From Mastigamoeba balamuthi (lineage: Eukaryota; Evosea; Mastigamoebida; Mastigamoebidae): DNA of 64,000 nucleotides. The DNA is taken from NCBI GenBank assembly GCA_902651635.1, contig CACRSC010000084.1:1451598-1515597 (forward strand). The letters are read 5' to 3'. A program made the translations under genes and the position numbers. Numbering within the stretch: the first letter of the stretch is position 1; each line of letters starts with the position of its first letter. Below the pieces are notes generated by a model. The model made no database searches. It was given only the letters and a program-made list of their open reading frames with translations, and had not been told where the DNA came from. This document shows positions 9,387 through 20,524 of the stretch, piece after piece.

Positions 9387-12300
9387 TCACTGTTGTCCCT
9401 CGACCCCCTGCTTCGGCCTTTGGTGCCGACAGGCGCAGCAGCTCTGCACGAACCTCCAGTCGGCCAGCTCGTGTCCGCTGTGGCACCTCGCCGCACATAC
9501 CTCGCACACGTTCGCGCTCTCGCCGCTCCCATTGCAGGTCCGACATCTCGCGACCCACTGAATCATGGTCCTCGCATTGTCTCTGCTCATCCGTTGCATG
9601 ACGCAGACGCTGCATTTGCAGCAGGGTCCCATTTCTGCCGTGCATTGCCCTCTTGACTTCGCCACAGCCACATTCGCACACGTCCTTCTCTCGAACAGCA
9701 TGTTCAGCCTCGTTGCCTCCTCCACATAGCAGGTTGCTTCGTCTTCCACATTTAGGAGGAGCCTATTGGCGATGCCCCAGCTGCGCAACTGGGCGGCCAG
9801 CCTGTCTGCTTCCTCATTTGGAGATCCAGGACTGCCAGCCCTTGTCAGGAGGTTGCACAGCACGCCAAGCCCAACCAGCTGAAAGCTGACGGCCGCATCG
9901 TTTGCACAGATCATCGCCAGAGGAAGGACATTGCCTGGAAGAACCCGGCATGTATCTCTTGCGTACTTCAGAAGACATGACAGAACTGAGTAGATGGGAT
10001 ATCGGAATTCTTCATCAGGCCGAGCAACGCAAGTGCACGCCAGGGCCTCGATAGCCTCGCAATCGAGCAATTCCTGAGCGAGCTTGGGAACACGTGCAAT
10101 CCAGCCCATCATCCTGACGAGCTTGTCCGAAATGAATCCGGATTCGGCTGGTGAGTGAAGCATCGCGGTGACGACCCGCAGTGTAGCCAGGAGCGCAGAG
10201 GGGCCGATATCCCGCATGCTGGCTCCGTCGGTTCCGTACAGAGGAAAGATAACCGTGAGCAGCTCGCACGCTGGAGTCGTATCGTGGCACTCGAGCAGCG
10301 CTTGCATCTTCCCGAGTGCCATGTCGAGGAAACCACGCTGTGGAATCGAGGGTCGATTTTTCGGTCTCTGTGCGAGGGTGCACAATAGAGAGTAGGTTTG
10401 CCTGTGCACAGGGCACCAACGGGGATCGTAGCTCTTCATCCACGACACCAACAGCCCGGGGAAGCACTCTGGAACTTCGAGGAATGCGCTCTCTCTGATA
10501 TCCATGCCGAGTCGAAGGAGAACATCGTGCTCCGTGCCGAACAACGAGTATTGGCAGCAGCAGCGCAGCCACGCATAGAGGGCCAGAAATCGAAACCGTG
10601 ACAACACACGGAAGCCTGTACGGCTGTTGGGATCAGAGGAAGACGGGAAGTTGGATGAGATGACCGACAATTCGACCTCAGCCCTGAGGCTCGGGTCCGA
10701 TGCAGCAGCGGGCCCTATCGCTGCCACCGCCTCCACGAGGGATTCCGGCTGGTCAGCATCGAACCCGAGGCTGTACGGCGGCTCTGCCAGCATTCTTACA
10801 ACCACTGCATTGCCACCCAAGCAGGCCATGAAGAGGCACAGGTTTCCCTGGAGGCACGCGTCCCAGTGGCCCAGGTAGAACGGCCTCCGTGCCAGCGCAC
10901 GTACAATGTCGTCGCTGCCAGAGCGGCACGCCGTCTTCAACGCTGCTGCTGCTCTGGCTTCTGTGCGGCCCAGCGAATACGGGGCCCTCGCCAGCTCCTC
11001 GACGACGTCGACGCAGCCTTTCTGGCAGGCATCTCTGAGCGCTTCACAGTTGTACTTGCAAGCCTCCTCCCGGCCGAGGCAGTAGGGCGGCTGCGCCAGC
11101 CTGCGGACGGCCGCTGCGTTGCCCCAGGCGCAGGCGGTGTGGAGCACCCGAGAGCAGCAGAGGGCGTCGCCGTGCGTGAGCGAGTACGGGGGCTCCGCGA
11201 GTGCGTCCAGGGTCTCCGAGCTGCCTTCCTGGCACGCCGTGCGCAGCGAATCGCACGAGTACGCGGTGGCTTCGGTATGGCCGAGGCAGTACGGGGGCAG
11301 CCCCAGCCTGCGCAGCGGCCACGCGCTCCTGCTCTTGCAGGCATACGCGAATTGCAGATGGAGATCCTCCTTGTCGATCGGGACGCTGATGCTGAAGGGC
11401 ACCGAGGTGAACGCCTCGCGCAGCGCGACCAAGGGGCGGTTGGGCATTGAAAGCGACATGTCCGGCTCCTCCAAGTGGCCCAGGAAGAACGGGGGCCGCG
11501 ACAGGCGCCGCAGGACGCCGACATCGTCGCACGCGCACCGCCGACAGAAGCAATTGATGACCCCCTCCTTGGCCATGATGTTGCCGAGGCAGAGGCACTC
11601 GGCGTAGAGGGGGCACGCGAGCTCCTCGAGCACCGCCTCCGCGCCGGCGCTGCCAGAGCTGCACGCCTCGCTGAGCACGCGCTCCGCGAGATCGTAGAGG
11701 TAGCCGAGCTGGGTGGCCCTGCTCATGGGCGAGGTGGAGCGGACCTCGTCCGCACGCTCCCGCAGAACAGCGCCGAACGGCCCTGTGCGCAGGACTCGCA
11801 GGGTCTCGGCCGAGCCGCTCCTGCAGGCCGCGCGCAGGGCCCCGAGGAGGGGGTGCCAGCCCCTCTGGTGCGCGCTGAGCGGCGGGCGCGAGAGCTCGCG
11901 GAGCAGCAGCGCTGCCCGGGCGCCCCCTGCGCTGCCCGCCGCCCCCAGGGCCTCGGCCGAGGCAGCGGCCAGGGCCTCGGCGGGCAGCCCGGGGAGGGAG
12001 GCGAGGAGGGCGAGGCTGCCGGGGTGTCCGCAGGGCGAGCGGCACACAGCGGCCATCGCGCAGCAGAGCCCGCAGAGGCCGCAGGGGCCGCAGGGGCCGG
12101 GGTCACCGGGCAGCGCCAGAGCTCGGCCGAGCCCCGGGCAGCGCCGCGCGAGCTGCCGCAGGGCCTCGGGGGTCGCCCAGCCCGCCAGGAACACCGCGAG
12201 GGCCACGGGGGGGCTGTGCGGGGCGCGGCAGAGGCTGAGGGCGCAGGGGACGGGGGCGCAGAAGAGGGGGAGGCGGCGGAAGCAGGGGGCGCAGAGGGCG

Positions 12301-12467
12301 CTGGGCAGAGCGAGGGCCAGCGAGCAGAGGTCCGCTGCCTCTGCCACGCGCCCCACCACGCTCTGCCGCAGCTCCCACGCCGCACCCAGGCTCTCCCGCG
12401 CCCTCGGCAGCGCCCCTGCGCCCTGCGCCCTCCGCATGTGCGCTGGTGGCTGCGGCGCAGGCAACAT
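9387..12467 (-). CDS. Ankyrin-like repeat protein with a C-terminal UBR-box zinc finger
   Basis: One open frame of about 1026 codons; the first in-frame ATG is at 12467 (the frame above it starts with GTG). N-terminal third: Ala/Cys/Leu-rich. Middle (about 11850-10800): at least six ankyrin-like repeats, each with a conserved pair 'ACxxGxxxxVRxLAxxPY' and 'CLGR/SLGR', for example EALRDACQKGCVDVVEELA and LKTACRSGSDDIVRALARR. Next, a helical, probably armadillo-like stretch (about 10500-9720). The last ~80 residues are Cys/His-rich: CRTCNGSGESANVCEVC, CHSGHEL and C-C-A-C. That spacing is the UBR box, which in N-recognins binds destabilising N-terminal residues. I see no RING or HECT domain, so it may be an adaptor rather than a complete ligase. 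The architecture is unusual. Confidence 0.75.
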   Translation of the reverse strand: MLPAPQPPAHMRRAQGAGALPRARESLGAAWELRQSVVGRVAEAADLCSLALALPSALCAPCFRRLPLFCAPVPCALSLCRAPHSPPVALAVFLAGWATPEALRQLARRCPGLGRALALPGDPGPCGPCGLCGLCCAMAAVCRSPCGHPGSLALLASLPGLPAEALAAASAEALGAAGSAGGARAALLLRELSRPPLSAHQRGWHPLLGALRAACRSGSAETLRVLRTGPFGAVLRERADEVRSTSPMSRATQLGYLYDLAERVLSEACSSGSAGAEAVLEELACPLYAECLCLGNIMAKEGVINCFCRRCACDDVGVLRRLSRPPFFLGHLEEPDMSLSMPNRPLVALREAFTSVPFSISVPIDKEDLHLQFAYACKSRSAWPLRRLGLPPYCLGHTEATAYSCDSLRTACQEGSSETLDALAEPPYSLTHGDALCCSRVLHTACAWGNAAAVRRLAQPPYCLGREEACKYNCEALRDACQKGCVDVVEELARAPYSLGRTEARAAAALKTACRSGSDDIVRALARRPFYLGHWDACLQGNLCLFMACLGGNAVVVRMLAEPPYSLGFDADQPESLVEAVAAIGPAAASDPSLRAEVELSVISSNFPSSSDPNSRTGFRVLSRFRFLALYAWLRCCCQYSLFGTEHDVLLRLGMDIRESAFLEVPECFPGLLVSWMKSYDPRWCPVHRQTYSLLCTLAQRPKNRPSIPQRGFLDMALGKMQALLECHDTTPACELLTVIFPLYGTDGASMRDIGPSALLATLRVVTAMLHSPAESGFISDKLVRMMGWIARVPKLAQELLDCEAIEALACTCVARPDEEFRYPIYSVLSCLLKYARDTCRVLPGNVLPLAMICANDAAVSFQLVGLGVLCNLLTRAGSPGSPNEEADRLAAQLRSWGIANRLLLNVEDEATCYVEEATRLNMLFERRTCANVAVAKSRGQCTAEMGPCCKCSVCVMQRMSRDNARTMIQWVARCRTCNGSGESANVCEVCAARCHSGHELADWRFVQSCCACRHQRPKQGVEGQQ

Positions 12468-12976
12468 CGTCTGTGTTGTGTGCTGTGTGCTGGCGCTGCT
12501 GGGGCCCCAGTGGCCGTTGTTGTGCCACACAATTGTCGATTAGCCGTTGGTGAGCGACACAATACCGTTTCTGTTTCAACAGAGACGCCGCTCTGACTTG
12601 CCTTGCACCCGCACCAGCTGTCCTGCCCACCTGTCGTACGCGCGGGGCAAGGAGCAGGGCCCTAAAACTGGGTGAGTCAGAAGACCGACCGACCCACCCA
12701 GACGCTACATTCCCACCCACCGACACTTAGGAGATTGAATTGGATGATTTCCAATTTTGATTCCTACCCTTCATGGTTGTCCGGAAGCTGGGAATTGCAT
12801 GCTCTATTTCATACCAGCTCTTAGGAACCCTATACAGAATGAACCGACAAAAAGCTGATCGGAAAAATCAGAAATATCGGGAAAACAGACGAATTCATGG
12901 AACTCACTGGGGCTCGTGAGCAAGTATCAAGGGATCATGTCTTTGGATTTGGTTGTAAAGTGTCCTGAGCACACGC
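12468..12976 (+). other. Intergenic region
   Basis: Holds the upstream region of the ankyrin/UBR gene (GC-rich, to about 12720) and an AT-rich stretch (12730-12960) next to the 3' end of the first CLU-RCC1-SAM gene. No gene seen. Confidence 0.6.
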
Positions 12977-15900
12977 TCAGCTGCAGGGTCTTTTCATACC
13001 GTCGCGGCATTTGAAGAACTTGATGGCATGGCCCTTGAGGAACCCCAGGTCCTTGAGTGTGTCCCTGTCGATGTCGAACAGCATGTCCACACCCACGTCA
13101 TTGTGTACGAGCGCCTCCTCATACCTGCCAGCTGCCTCCTCTGGGATTACCGCCCAGTGGAAAAACTCTGCCCAGTCTCCTGGCAACCTGTGTGCCATGG
13201 CAGCGTGCGCGGTAGCCTGCCCGCAGTGCTTCTGGCTCTCTCTCGGAGGCTCCGCGGGGATCTCAGGGCGTCCGAAGTGCGAGGGCGTTAGGTCTGCTCA
13301 GCGAAGTCTCAGTGTGCGGCTGTGTGCGTTACAGAGCCTACCAGCGATTGGGCCTGCGCTCACCGTGACGAGGTTCGAGTAGCAGGTGAGTTCCAAGTAG
13401 CTGGCATCCGGTGGATTCTGATAGCTCTCGATGGGGATCTGCAGGGGCCTGTAGAGGCTGCAGGCAGGCAGGTCAGCCACTTTTCCCAGACCGCAGGCGA
13501 TGGCTCGGCAGACGCACCAGACACGGAAGACACCGGGTTGATGCATGACAATGACGGGATGCTGAGTCACCTTGAACACTTTGTCGCTGAGTTCAGGGGC
13601 TGCGATTCGCTGCTCTGGGGCATGGTGCGAGGGCACCACGAAGAGCCTCTCATTGCCCACCAGCCACTGTGAGGGCCTCGCCACGACTGTGACCTCCACG
13701 GTCTCGCCGCACACCACCCTGTGCCCACATGTGAGTCCCTCTTCTGGCATCACAAAGAGGTCAAGCACGTACTCTGGCCTGAGGGCGATACTGCACCGCT
13801 GAGCGATGCTCTGCAATGCCGGGCGGGGCATGGGCGTCTCCGAGGTGCCGCGCAGTGTGTGGCAGCAGAATATGGCCGTCTTCCCGTTGATGAGCTTTGC
13901 CATCGTAGTGCGCATCCCCGGCACGTGAACAATCTCCGATGGCACTGCGCACTCGCTGCCGCAGTAGAGCACTCGGCCCGTGGCAGTCTTGAGCAGCACC
14001 GCCTCCTTTGAGCCCCACATCTGCGTTGGCCAGTTGAGGGTTTGAGTGAGCAGCGCCTCTGCCCTGCGAGCCCCTTGAGAACCTGCACGGCGCGAAGCGG
14101 ACTGAGCAGGCGAGCCTTGAACACCACTTGCTGCGACATGTCGTTCCACATCGTGTCCTACGGTGCCTCTGTGAGAAGGCATCTTCTGGGGGAAATGCGT
14201 GCCCGCTCATCTCCTGTGCCCAGAAGCCCACGGTCCCCGAAGCCCCACGAGTAGACAGAGCCATCGTCGGCCAAGGCCAGGGCAGACGAGCCCGTCACAC
14301 ACGCGCTGACAATGCCCTTGCCCTCGAGGGGGCGCACCCACACGGGGACCGCCGAGCGAGCGGGTGAGCTCTCGCCAGCAGCCAGCGAGTCTCCCCAAAC
14401 GAACACGTGGCCCATGTCGCTCAGCGCGACGACCTGGTCGCTGCCAGCGACTATCTGCACCACCCGTGTTCCGCGCAGAGTGTCTACTGGGTGCGGGAGG
14501 GCATTGACCTGTTGAAGCTGCGGCTGGTAGCCCAGGCAGAAGCCGAAGGAGCCCCACGAGTACACAACGCCCTTGCGCGTCAGGGCGAAGGAGTTGAACT
14601 CGGACACAGCAACCTGCGAGCACTCCTCCCCTGCGCAGAACACTTACTGAGAGGCCTCGTTAGGGAGTAGTGAATACGCACCCTCGAGTGACATGACGAT
14701 GCGGGGCTCGTATCGGTCAGCCCTGTCTCCGTGGCCCAACTGCCCCACGAGGTTGGACCCGCACGAGTACACATCCCCTGGCAACGCACAGTCGCTCAGT
14801 ATCCTTCAGGGAATGACGTCGAGTACCGTTGTAGATAAGGAAGAGAGCGGACCCCCTTGTGGAGAGAACCACCTGCGTCGTGCACCGAGGGCACCGATCT
14901 CACTATCGTGGGCTCGGAAACCTCCCGGCTTGTCGCCCCGAGGCCCAGCTGCCCGAACACGTTGCCTCCCCACGCGAACAGGGCGCCCTCGCGCGTGATA
15001 GCGAAGAAGCTCACCCGATTCTCGACAGTGGTGGCAACGACCTCCTTGATTACGCAGATGTTAAGCCCTGGAAGAAACCTTGGCACTGAGGTGTTGTCGA
15101 GGACGTCAGCGACGAACACCGCTTGCTCTCCTGCTCCTCAGTGGTGTGAGTACAGCATCGAGAACGCAGCCCGATCTTCTTTCTGCATACCATTGACTTG
15201 AGGGGTGGAGATCTCCTTGTTGGTAGGTCTGCTCTTCGGCTCTCGGAACACCGGGCCCGTATAGTTCGACAGATTACTATCCAGAACGAGAGCGGCTTTC
15301 AGAAGGTCGGCAAGCTGCTCCTGTACTTTCGCTGCTTAACTTTATTAGATCGGAGAGAAGTGGCAACAGGGCGAACCCCTTTTGGCCCAGCGAGTGGCGG
15401 TTTTGCAGTCAGCGTCCCTGTACTCCTTGCCCATGAGGACTTCTTTCGTCGCATCTCCAGAACAGACAGCGCGGTTCGCAATACGGAGCGAGAGTGGCAA
15501 TGGGACGAGGCAGCCGAAGAGGTTCTGGCGAACCTACAGGATCTCTGTGAGAGCGAACAGGAGGCGGGTGTTCGAACCTCGCTGGGAACATTGAACCCCA
15601 GCCCGTTGTACAAACAAACGAACCTGTCGGCCACCTGGAAGGCCTCCTCCTCGTACCCCGCATGCCACAGCAGTTCCGACAACTCGTTCAGCACAACGAG
15701 CTCCAGTGGGTGTCCCGCCTTGCCCTCTGCAAGTTATTCAGGCACGAGCAGAGGAAGATGTTCGAACCACATCCCTCGGAGCGCAACAGATCTGCAGCCC
15801 TCGTAAGCCAGAGTACCCTCTCCTCCGAGTCCGGCTGACGCTCTGCGATGAGGTACATCGCTGCTGCTCCCAGCTCCACGGGTAGCTGAGCCATGGTCAG

Positions 15901-18900
15901 CTGAATTAAAGAACAGATAGAAAGAGAAGGCATGCTGCTACTTACTTCTGGCCAGCACTGGCGAGCACACTGCACCTGGCAAACTGCATGCTCAACACGC
16001 CCTATGTGGGCCAGAAGAAGTGCAATCTGTAGGTGGCACACAGCGGCCTCTCTGGACTCTGACCCGAGCACACGCTCCACGATGCGCAGCCGTGCCTGCA
16101 CGACCGCGAGGAAGTTGCCAGGCGTCATCCCCAGTGGCTGCCACGCAGAGGTCACCCGCTGCAGAACGTCCAGGCGACCCTGGATAAGCACTTCCACCTT
16201 GAGGATATCCTCCACCCGAAGCGGCCTTGCCTCGCATTGGCTTCCCACACCGCGTATGTCCACCGCTGGGCTGAACACAACGCCGAGTTGCCTTTGCAGC
16301 GCCTTGAACAGAAGCAGCTGCGCTTCGGGCTCGCGGGACCTCGACAGGTACCTACCCCAGTTCTCCGGGTCGTCCAGTGATACGTAGTGCCCGTACTTGC
16401 GCTGCAGGATCCGTGCGCGTGGATGGCAATCAGTGGTGTGAGCCAGCGTCAACTGAAATAGGAAGGGCTGACCTGCATGCCCAGCTTGACGACGACCTCC
16501 CAGTAGACGTCGGCCTGGGGGTCCAGGCGCAGCAGCAGGTTGAAGTGCTGCAGGATTGCCTGCCTGATCTTCATGTCCAGCATCTCCGCCGTGTCTCCTG
16601 CTGCCGGCACCACGTTGCGCATCTGCGATGCCCAACAACACAACCCGACTGTTATTTGGAAGAGAAATGTGCAGATAGGGAACGCACAGCAGCACGGACG
16701 ACAGACTTGAGGGACCTCGTTACGATCTCTGCATAGACCATGTCGCAGATAGGGTCTGTGTCGTTGTTGTTGAGAGCTGCGCTCTGCAGGATGTTGAGCA
16801 CCAGCGCCAGGTACCTCTGAGGAGGAACATGAGACAGATGACATCAGACGTGGCTTGTTACCATGTTGATTCCGCGGCTGTGCATCTCTTGCGCTAGTTC
16901 TTGGCCGCTCGTGACACACAACCCTGCCCGGAGGTCTTTGGCGAACCTGAGTGGTGTCAGAGCTCTCGGCACGAAGAGGCCTCTGCGCACTTAAAAACGA
17001 CATCGCACTTGAGGAACTGCGTGGCTTGACGGACCTCCCTGTTGTTCCTCTCGGCGTCGTGCCTCCCGAATGCTGGCAGACGACTGTCAGTCAAGGAGTC
17101 GAGAGACGAGTGGATGCCGGACCAGTGAAGGCGTCCGAAGAGAGGGGGAACTGGTATGCCTTGACGAGCTCTGCCCTGAGCAAATAGTACAGGTGCTTGC
17201 CGACGTGACCCGTAGGAACCAGAACTGCAGTGCCAAAGACGCTGTGTCCCACGAGAGCCGCTGCCACCGCGTTGTACGCTCCCTGTTTGAGTCATATGAG
17301 ACCAGAAGAGTACAAATCCTTAACCCTGCCGGTGTAGAAAAGGATTCCGGACTCGGTTCTGTCTTGGCACAGGGAGACCGCATTGAGGATGCCCGGCAGG
17401 ACGCTCTCCCAGCCTGCCGTCGTGTGAGCGAGATGAGGCTGCTTGCAGGCGTGCCTTTGGTGGGCAGAGTGACCTCGGAGATGCGGTTCTCGCGGACGGC
17501 ATCTGCGACACTCGAGAAGTCATCGCGCAACTCGGGGATCTCGATCGCGGTGAAGTACTTGGAGACGCTCTCTGGCGGGAACACGCGGGCCGTGTCGACC
17601 ACGTAGTACTTGCCGTCCTTGCCCAGGTGGCCCTCGATGTCGCACGGGCCCGCGATAACCTCGCTGGCGCTCCTCCCCACCACGTGGGGCTTGAGGTTCA
17701 GGAACTTGGCCGCCTCCTCCATCACCCCGTTCAGCTCCCCGATGCTCTTGCGCACCGTCTGGCCCCCGTCCCCCGACCCGTACACAAGGCTGTCCGCGCT
17801 CAGCGGCAGCTGCGAGATCGCCGCCACACGGAACCCTCTGCAGGCCCGCTCCCAGCGTTTGTTCCCGAGTGCTGGTGGCTGCGGAAGCGGCGGACCTGAA
17901 GTCGATGATGGCCATCATGGGGAGGTTGAGCTTGTGGGCGTTGGGGCTGCGGCTCGAGGCGATGAAGTCGAAGAAGGCCTCGCAGCCGTGCAGCTCGTGC
18001 GCTGTCGCCTTGCCCGCGAACTCGTCTCCTCCGTACTGTAAGCACGCGTGCTGAGCTCAGCGACCCTCGGAGGCCGGCTGACTGCTTACCATGTTTCTAT
18101 GGTCGATGGAGAACTTGAAGAAGATGCCGTGCGTCAGGAACCTGTTTGCGAACGTCTCACATCAGGCACAGAGAGCAATTGCGCAGACGCACTTCTGGCC
18201 GCCGGCGACGCCGCCCATCTTGGTGTTCTGGCAGACGGTCTTCCTGGAGTGGGGCAGGTGCACCTCCGAGATGATGGTGCTCCCCACCGTCTTGGCCACG
18301 TGCTCAAACTCGAGCAGCAGGCAGAATAGACGCATCTCCTTGGCCTACACATCAAGTCAGCCGGGCCCACTAATTATCCAGCAAAGGGTTGCACACCAGC
18401 TGCTCCTGCTTTGTGTCGTGGGGCAGCGCCATGATCTCCTGCAGCTCCTTGATCCAGTTCCTGTCCGTCGGCAGCGACCGCACGTCTGCCGTGAACGTAA
18501 CATGTCATTTGCAGATCTGGAAAGCAGTGTATCAAGCGTGCCGTGATTGCTCGGGGACCACGGGTGTGATGGCAAGTCCGGCAAGATGATGTCCTCTCCG
18601 GGGTCGCTGATGGGGCTGGCATTGTGGTCTGCCTCAAGCTGGAGCATGGACGGAGGGCTGCTGTCCCCCACACTCTCGCCTGCAGTATCGCTGTCGCAGC
18701 TCTCGTCCGTCTCGTGTCCTGTTGTGGTGGCGTCATCCCCGTCCTCCTCAGAGAAGTCGAGGACCGCCTCGACAGGGTCCACTGCCGTCAGGCTGTCGTA
18801 GTAGCCTTGAGAGGGAGGCTGCCCCTCTTCTGCCGCCGATCTATCGCCCTCTGCTTCGCTCTCGGCCTCCTCTGCGTCCGATGTGCCGCACTCGCCATCA

Positions 18901-20150
18901 GCGCCATCGACGTCCCTCGCGAGACCACAATGGTCGTGATGGTCTTGGGCAGCTGTGATTCCCCTGCTCGCCATCAGGGGCACAGCAGCCCTCCTGACCT
19001 CCGGCTTCCAGCGGTGGCCCAGGCACTCCTGTGCAATGCTCTCCCTGAGCCCTCCGAGCGGCTATCGGTAGAGACAGCGCGTCTGGAGGCGCAAGCAGAG
19101 GGCGGGCGCCTTTCTGGAGCGCTGCCACTGCCCAGTTGCCGAGCACGAAGCACAGGTGCCCTCTGGCGTGGTCGCTGTGGGGCCGCGCGGCGAAGCAGGC
19201 GACGCAGGAGCTGAACGCGCACTGGGAGCAGTGCAGCACGAAGCCACGTGCGTTGCTCGAGCGCGTCCCGCAGTGTGCGCACGGAGGAGAACAGCCGTCC
19301 CGGAGCCAGAGGGGCAGGAGGGTCTCGGCGACGGTGGCGGCCAGCTCAGAGGCGCGGTTCACGGCAGCAGCGGAGGCGGGGCTGATGGGAAGGCCGACGG
19401 GGATGGCGATGGGGTGGTAGACGGGGCTCGCACAAAACAGGACGCACTTGAGGCAGTGGCCCCACCACGAAGACTCGTCGGGCCCCACAGGCGCGACAAC
19501 GAACGAAGGAAACGGAACCAAACTGCAGATAAAACGATGTCAGTCAGACTGTGTCGCACACGCGCCAGAAAATGGAGGGTCTGGCGCCGAAAGGACGCGA
19601 GAGAGAGGGTGCTTAAGAAGTGAAGGCAGTTGCGCTGCATGTCCCTACCAGTAATTTCTGAGTCCGATTCTATCAACGAAAAACCCCCCTGTTCTGCTGA
19701 GCTGCGTCACAGCGCCTTGGCTTCGATGAAACAGCAAACGACCGCCTCCGAACGGGGCGCAAGGGGGCCGATGCGTGGAGCAATCGCAGGGGCCGAAGTA
19801 GGAGGCGCAAGGGGCCGGACAACAGCATGACCGAAACTGAATGGCACAGAAGGGCAGAGGACAACAGAGCAGCAGTACCGGACATTCGGACACCTGCAGA
19901 GCACAGAAGCCGTGCCCGTGCGCGCGTTGTCGAGCCACGTCTGCACCGCCCCCGAGCTGGCGCAGGCCGGGCAGACGTCGCAGCCGCAGGCGAAGCAGTG
20001 GCGCAGCGGCCACGCGGAGCTGCCGGCCATGCAGCTGCTGTGGCCCCCGCACACGTCGCAGTTGTAGCCGCCCATGCGGTAGCGAGGGTCGCGGGCCACG
20101 AGCTCCTGGTGGCTGAGACACTCGAGTTGCTTCCCACACCTGCACGTCAT
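12977..20150 (-). CDS. CLU domain - RCC1 repeats - SAM giant protein, copy A (many exons, N-terminal zinc fingers)
   Basis: A long minus-strand gene with about 20 short introns. From the N-terminus: Cys-rich fingers (20150-19850, CDVCGG and CFACGCDVCPAC; then 19320-19150, CAHCG and CSQCAFSSCVACF, ZZ-like); an acidic stretch (18950-18550); the CLU domain (18480-17500), with IDFR joined by splicing to the VAAISQLPLS block, then SLVYGSGDGG, GPCDIEGHLG and TARVFPP; the CLU central region (17290-16450) with a YLLRAELVK block; TPR-like helices (16400-15300); RCC1 repeats (15119-14000) such as GVVYSWGSFGF and GALFAWGGNVFGQLGLG; an Ig-like part; and a SAM domain (13198-12977: WAEFFHWAVIPEEAA, LFDIDRDTLKDLG). 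CLU proteins act in mitochondrial placement and mRNA binding; the role of this fusion is unknown. First in-frame ATG 20150. Joining the fingers to the rest is less certain. Its paralogue copy B follows upstream. Confidence 0.7.
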
Positions 20151-20524
20151 CGGAAAAATGCACACAGAGCTGCGCAGCTGCGAAGGCGAAGGGCAAAACG
20201 GCGAAATCTCCGTCCGATCTTCACTGACTGACTGTTGAAATGGTGATGTGGACTGCCTCCAGCAACGTCAACGCCGCCTCGTCATTGACGAGCAAATAAA
20301 TGACAGAAGGCAGGAAGGACGAACCGTTTTGCAAATCGATAGCAAGATCGGGATGGGTCCTGAACACAGGGCCACTTGCAAAAGTACCTGTCAAGGAACG
20401 TGGGTTGCCACGACATCTGGGGAGTGCATCAGGGAGCGCAGCATCGAGAAGGTGATCGTGTGTATGCGCTCATTGTGAGTTTTTGTAGTCTGACATTGCA
20501 TGTCAGCGGGGGAGGTCAGCTCGC
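20151..20524 (+). other. Spacer between the two CLU-RCC1-SAM genes
   Basis: About 370 bases. It contains the 5' flank of copy A and the 3' flank of copy B, and no further gene that I can support. Confidence 0.5.

Noticed and set aside
18898-20150. Zinc-finger exons as an independent gene upstream of CLU copy A
   Set aside because: They run on the same strand into the acidic stretch through a plausible intron (donor near 19124, acceptor near 19057) with no stop-plus-promoter gap, so I kept them in copy A, with reduced confidence.
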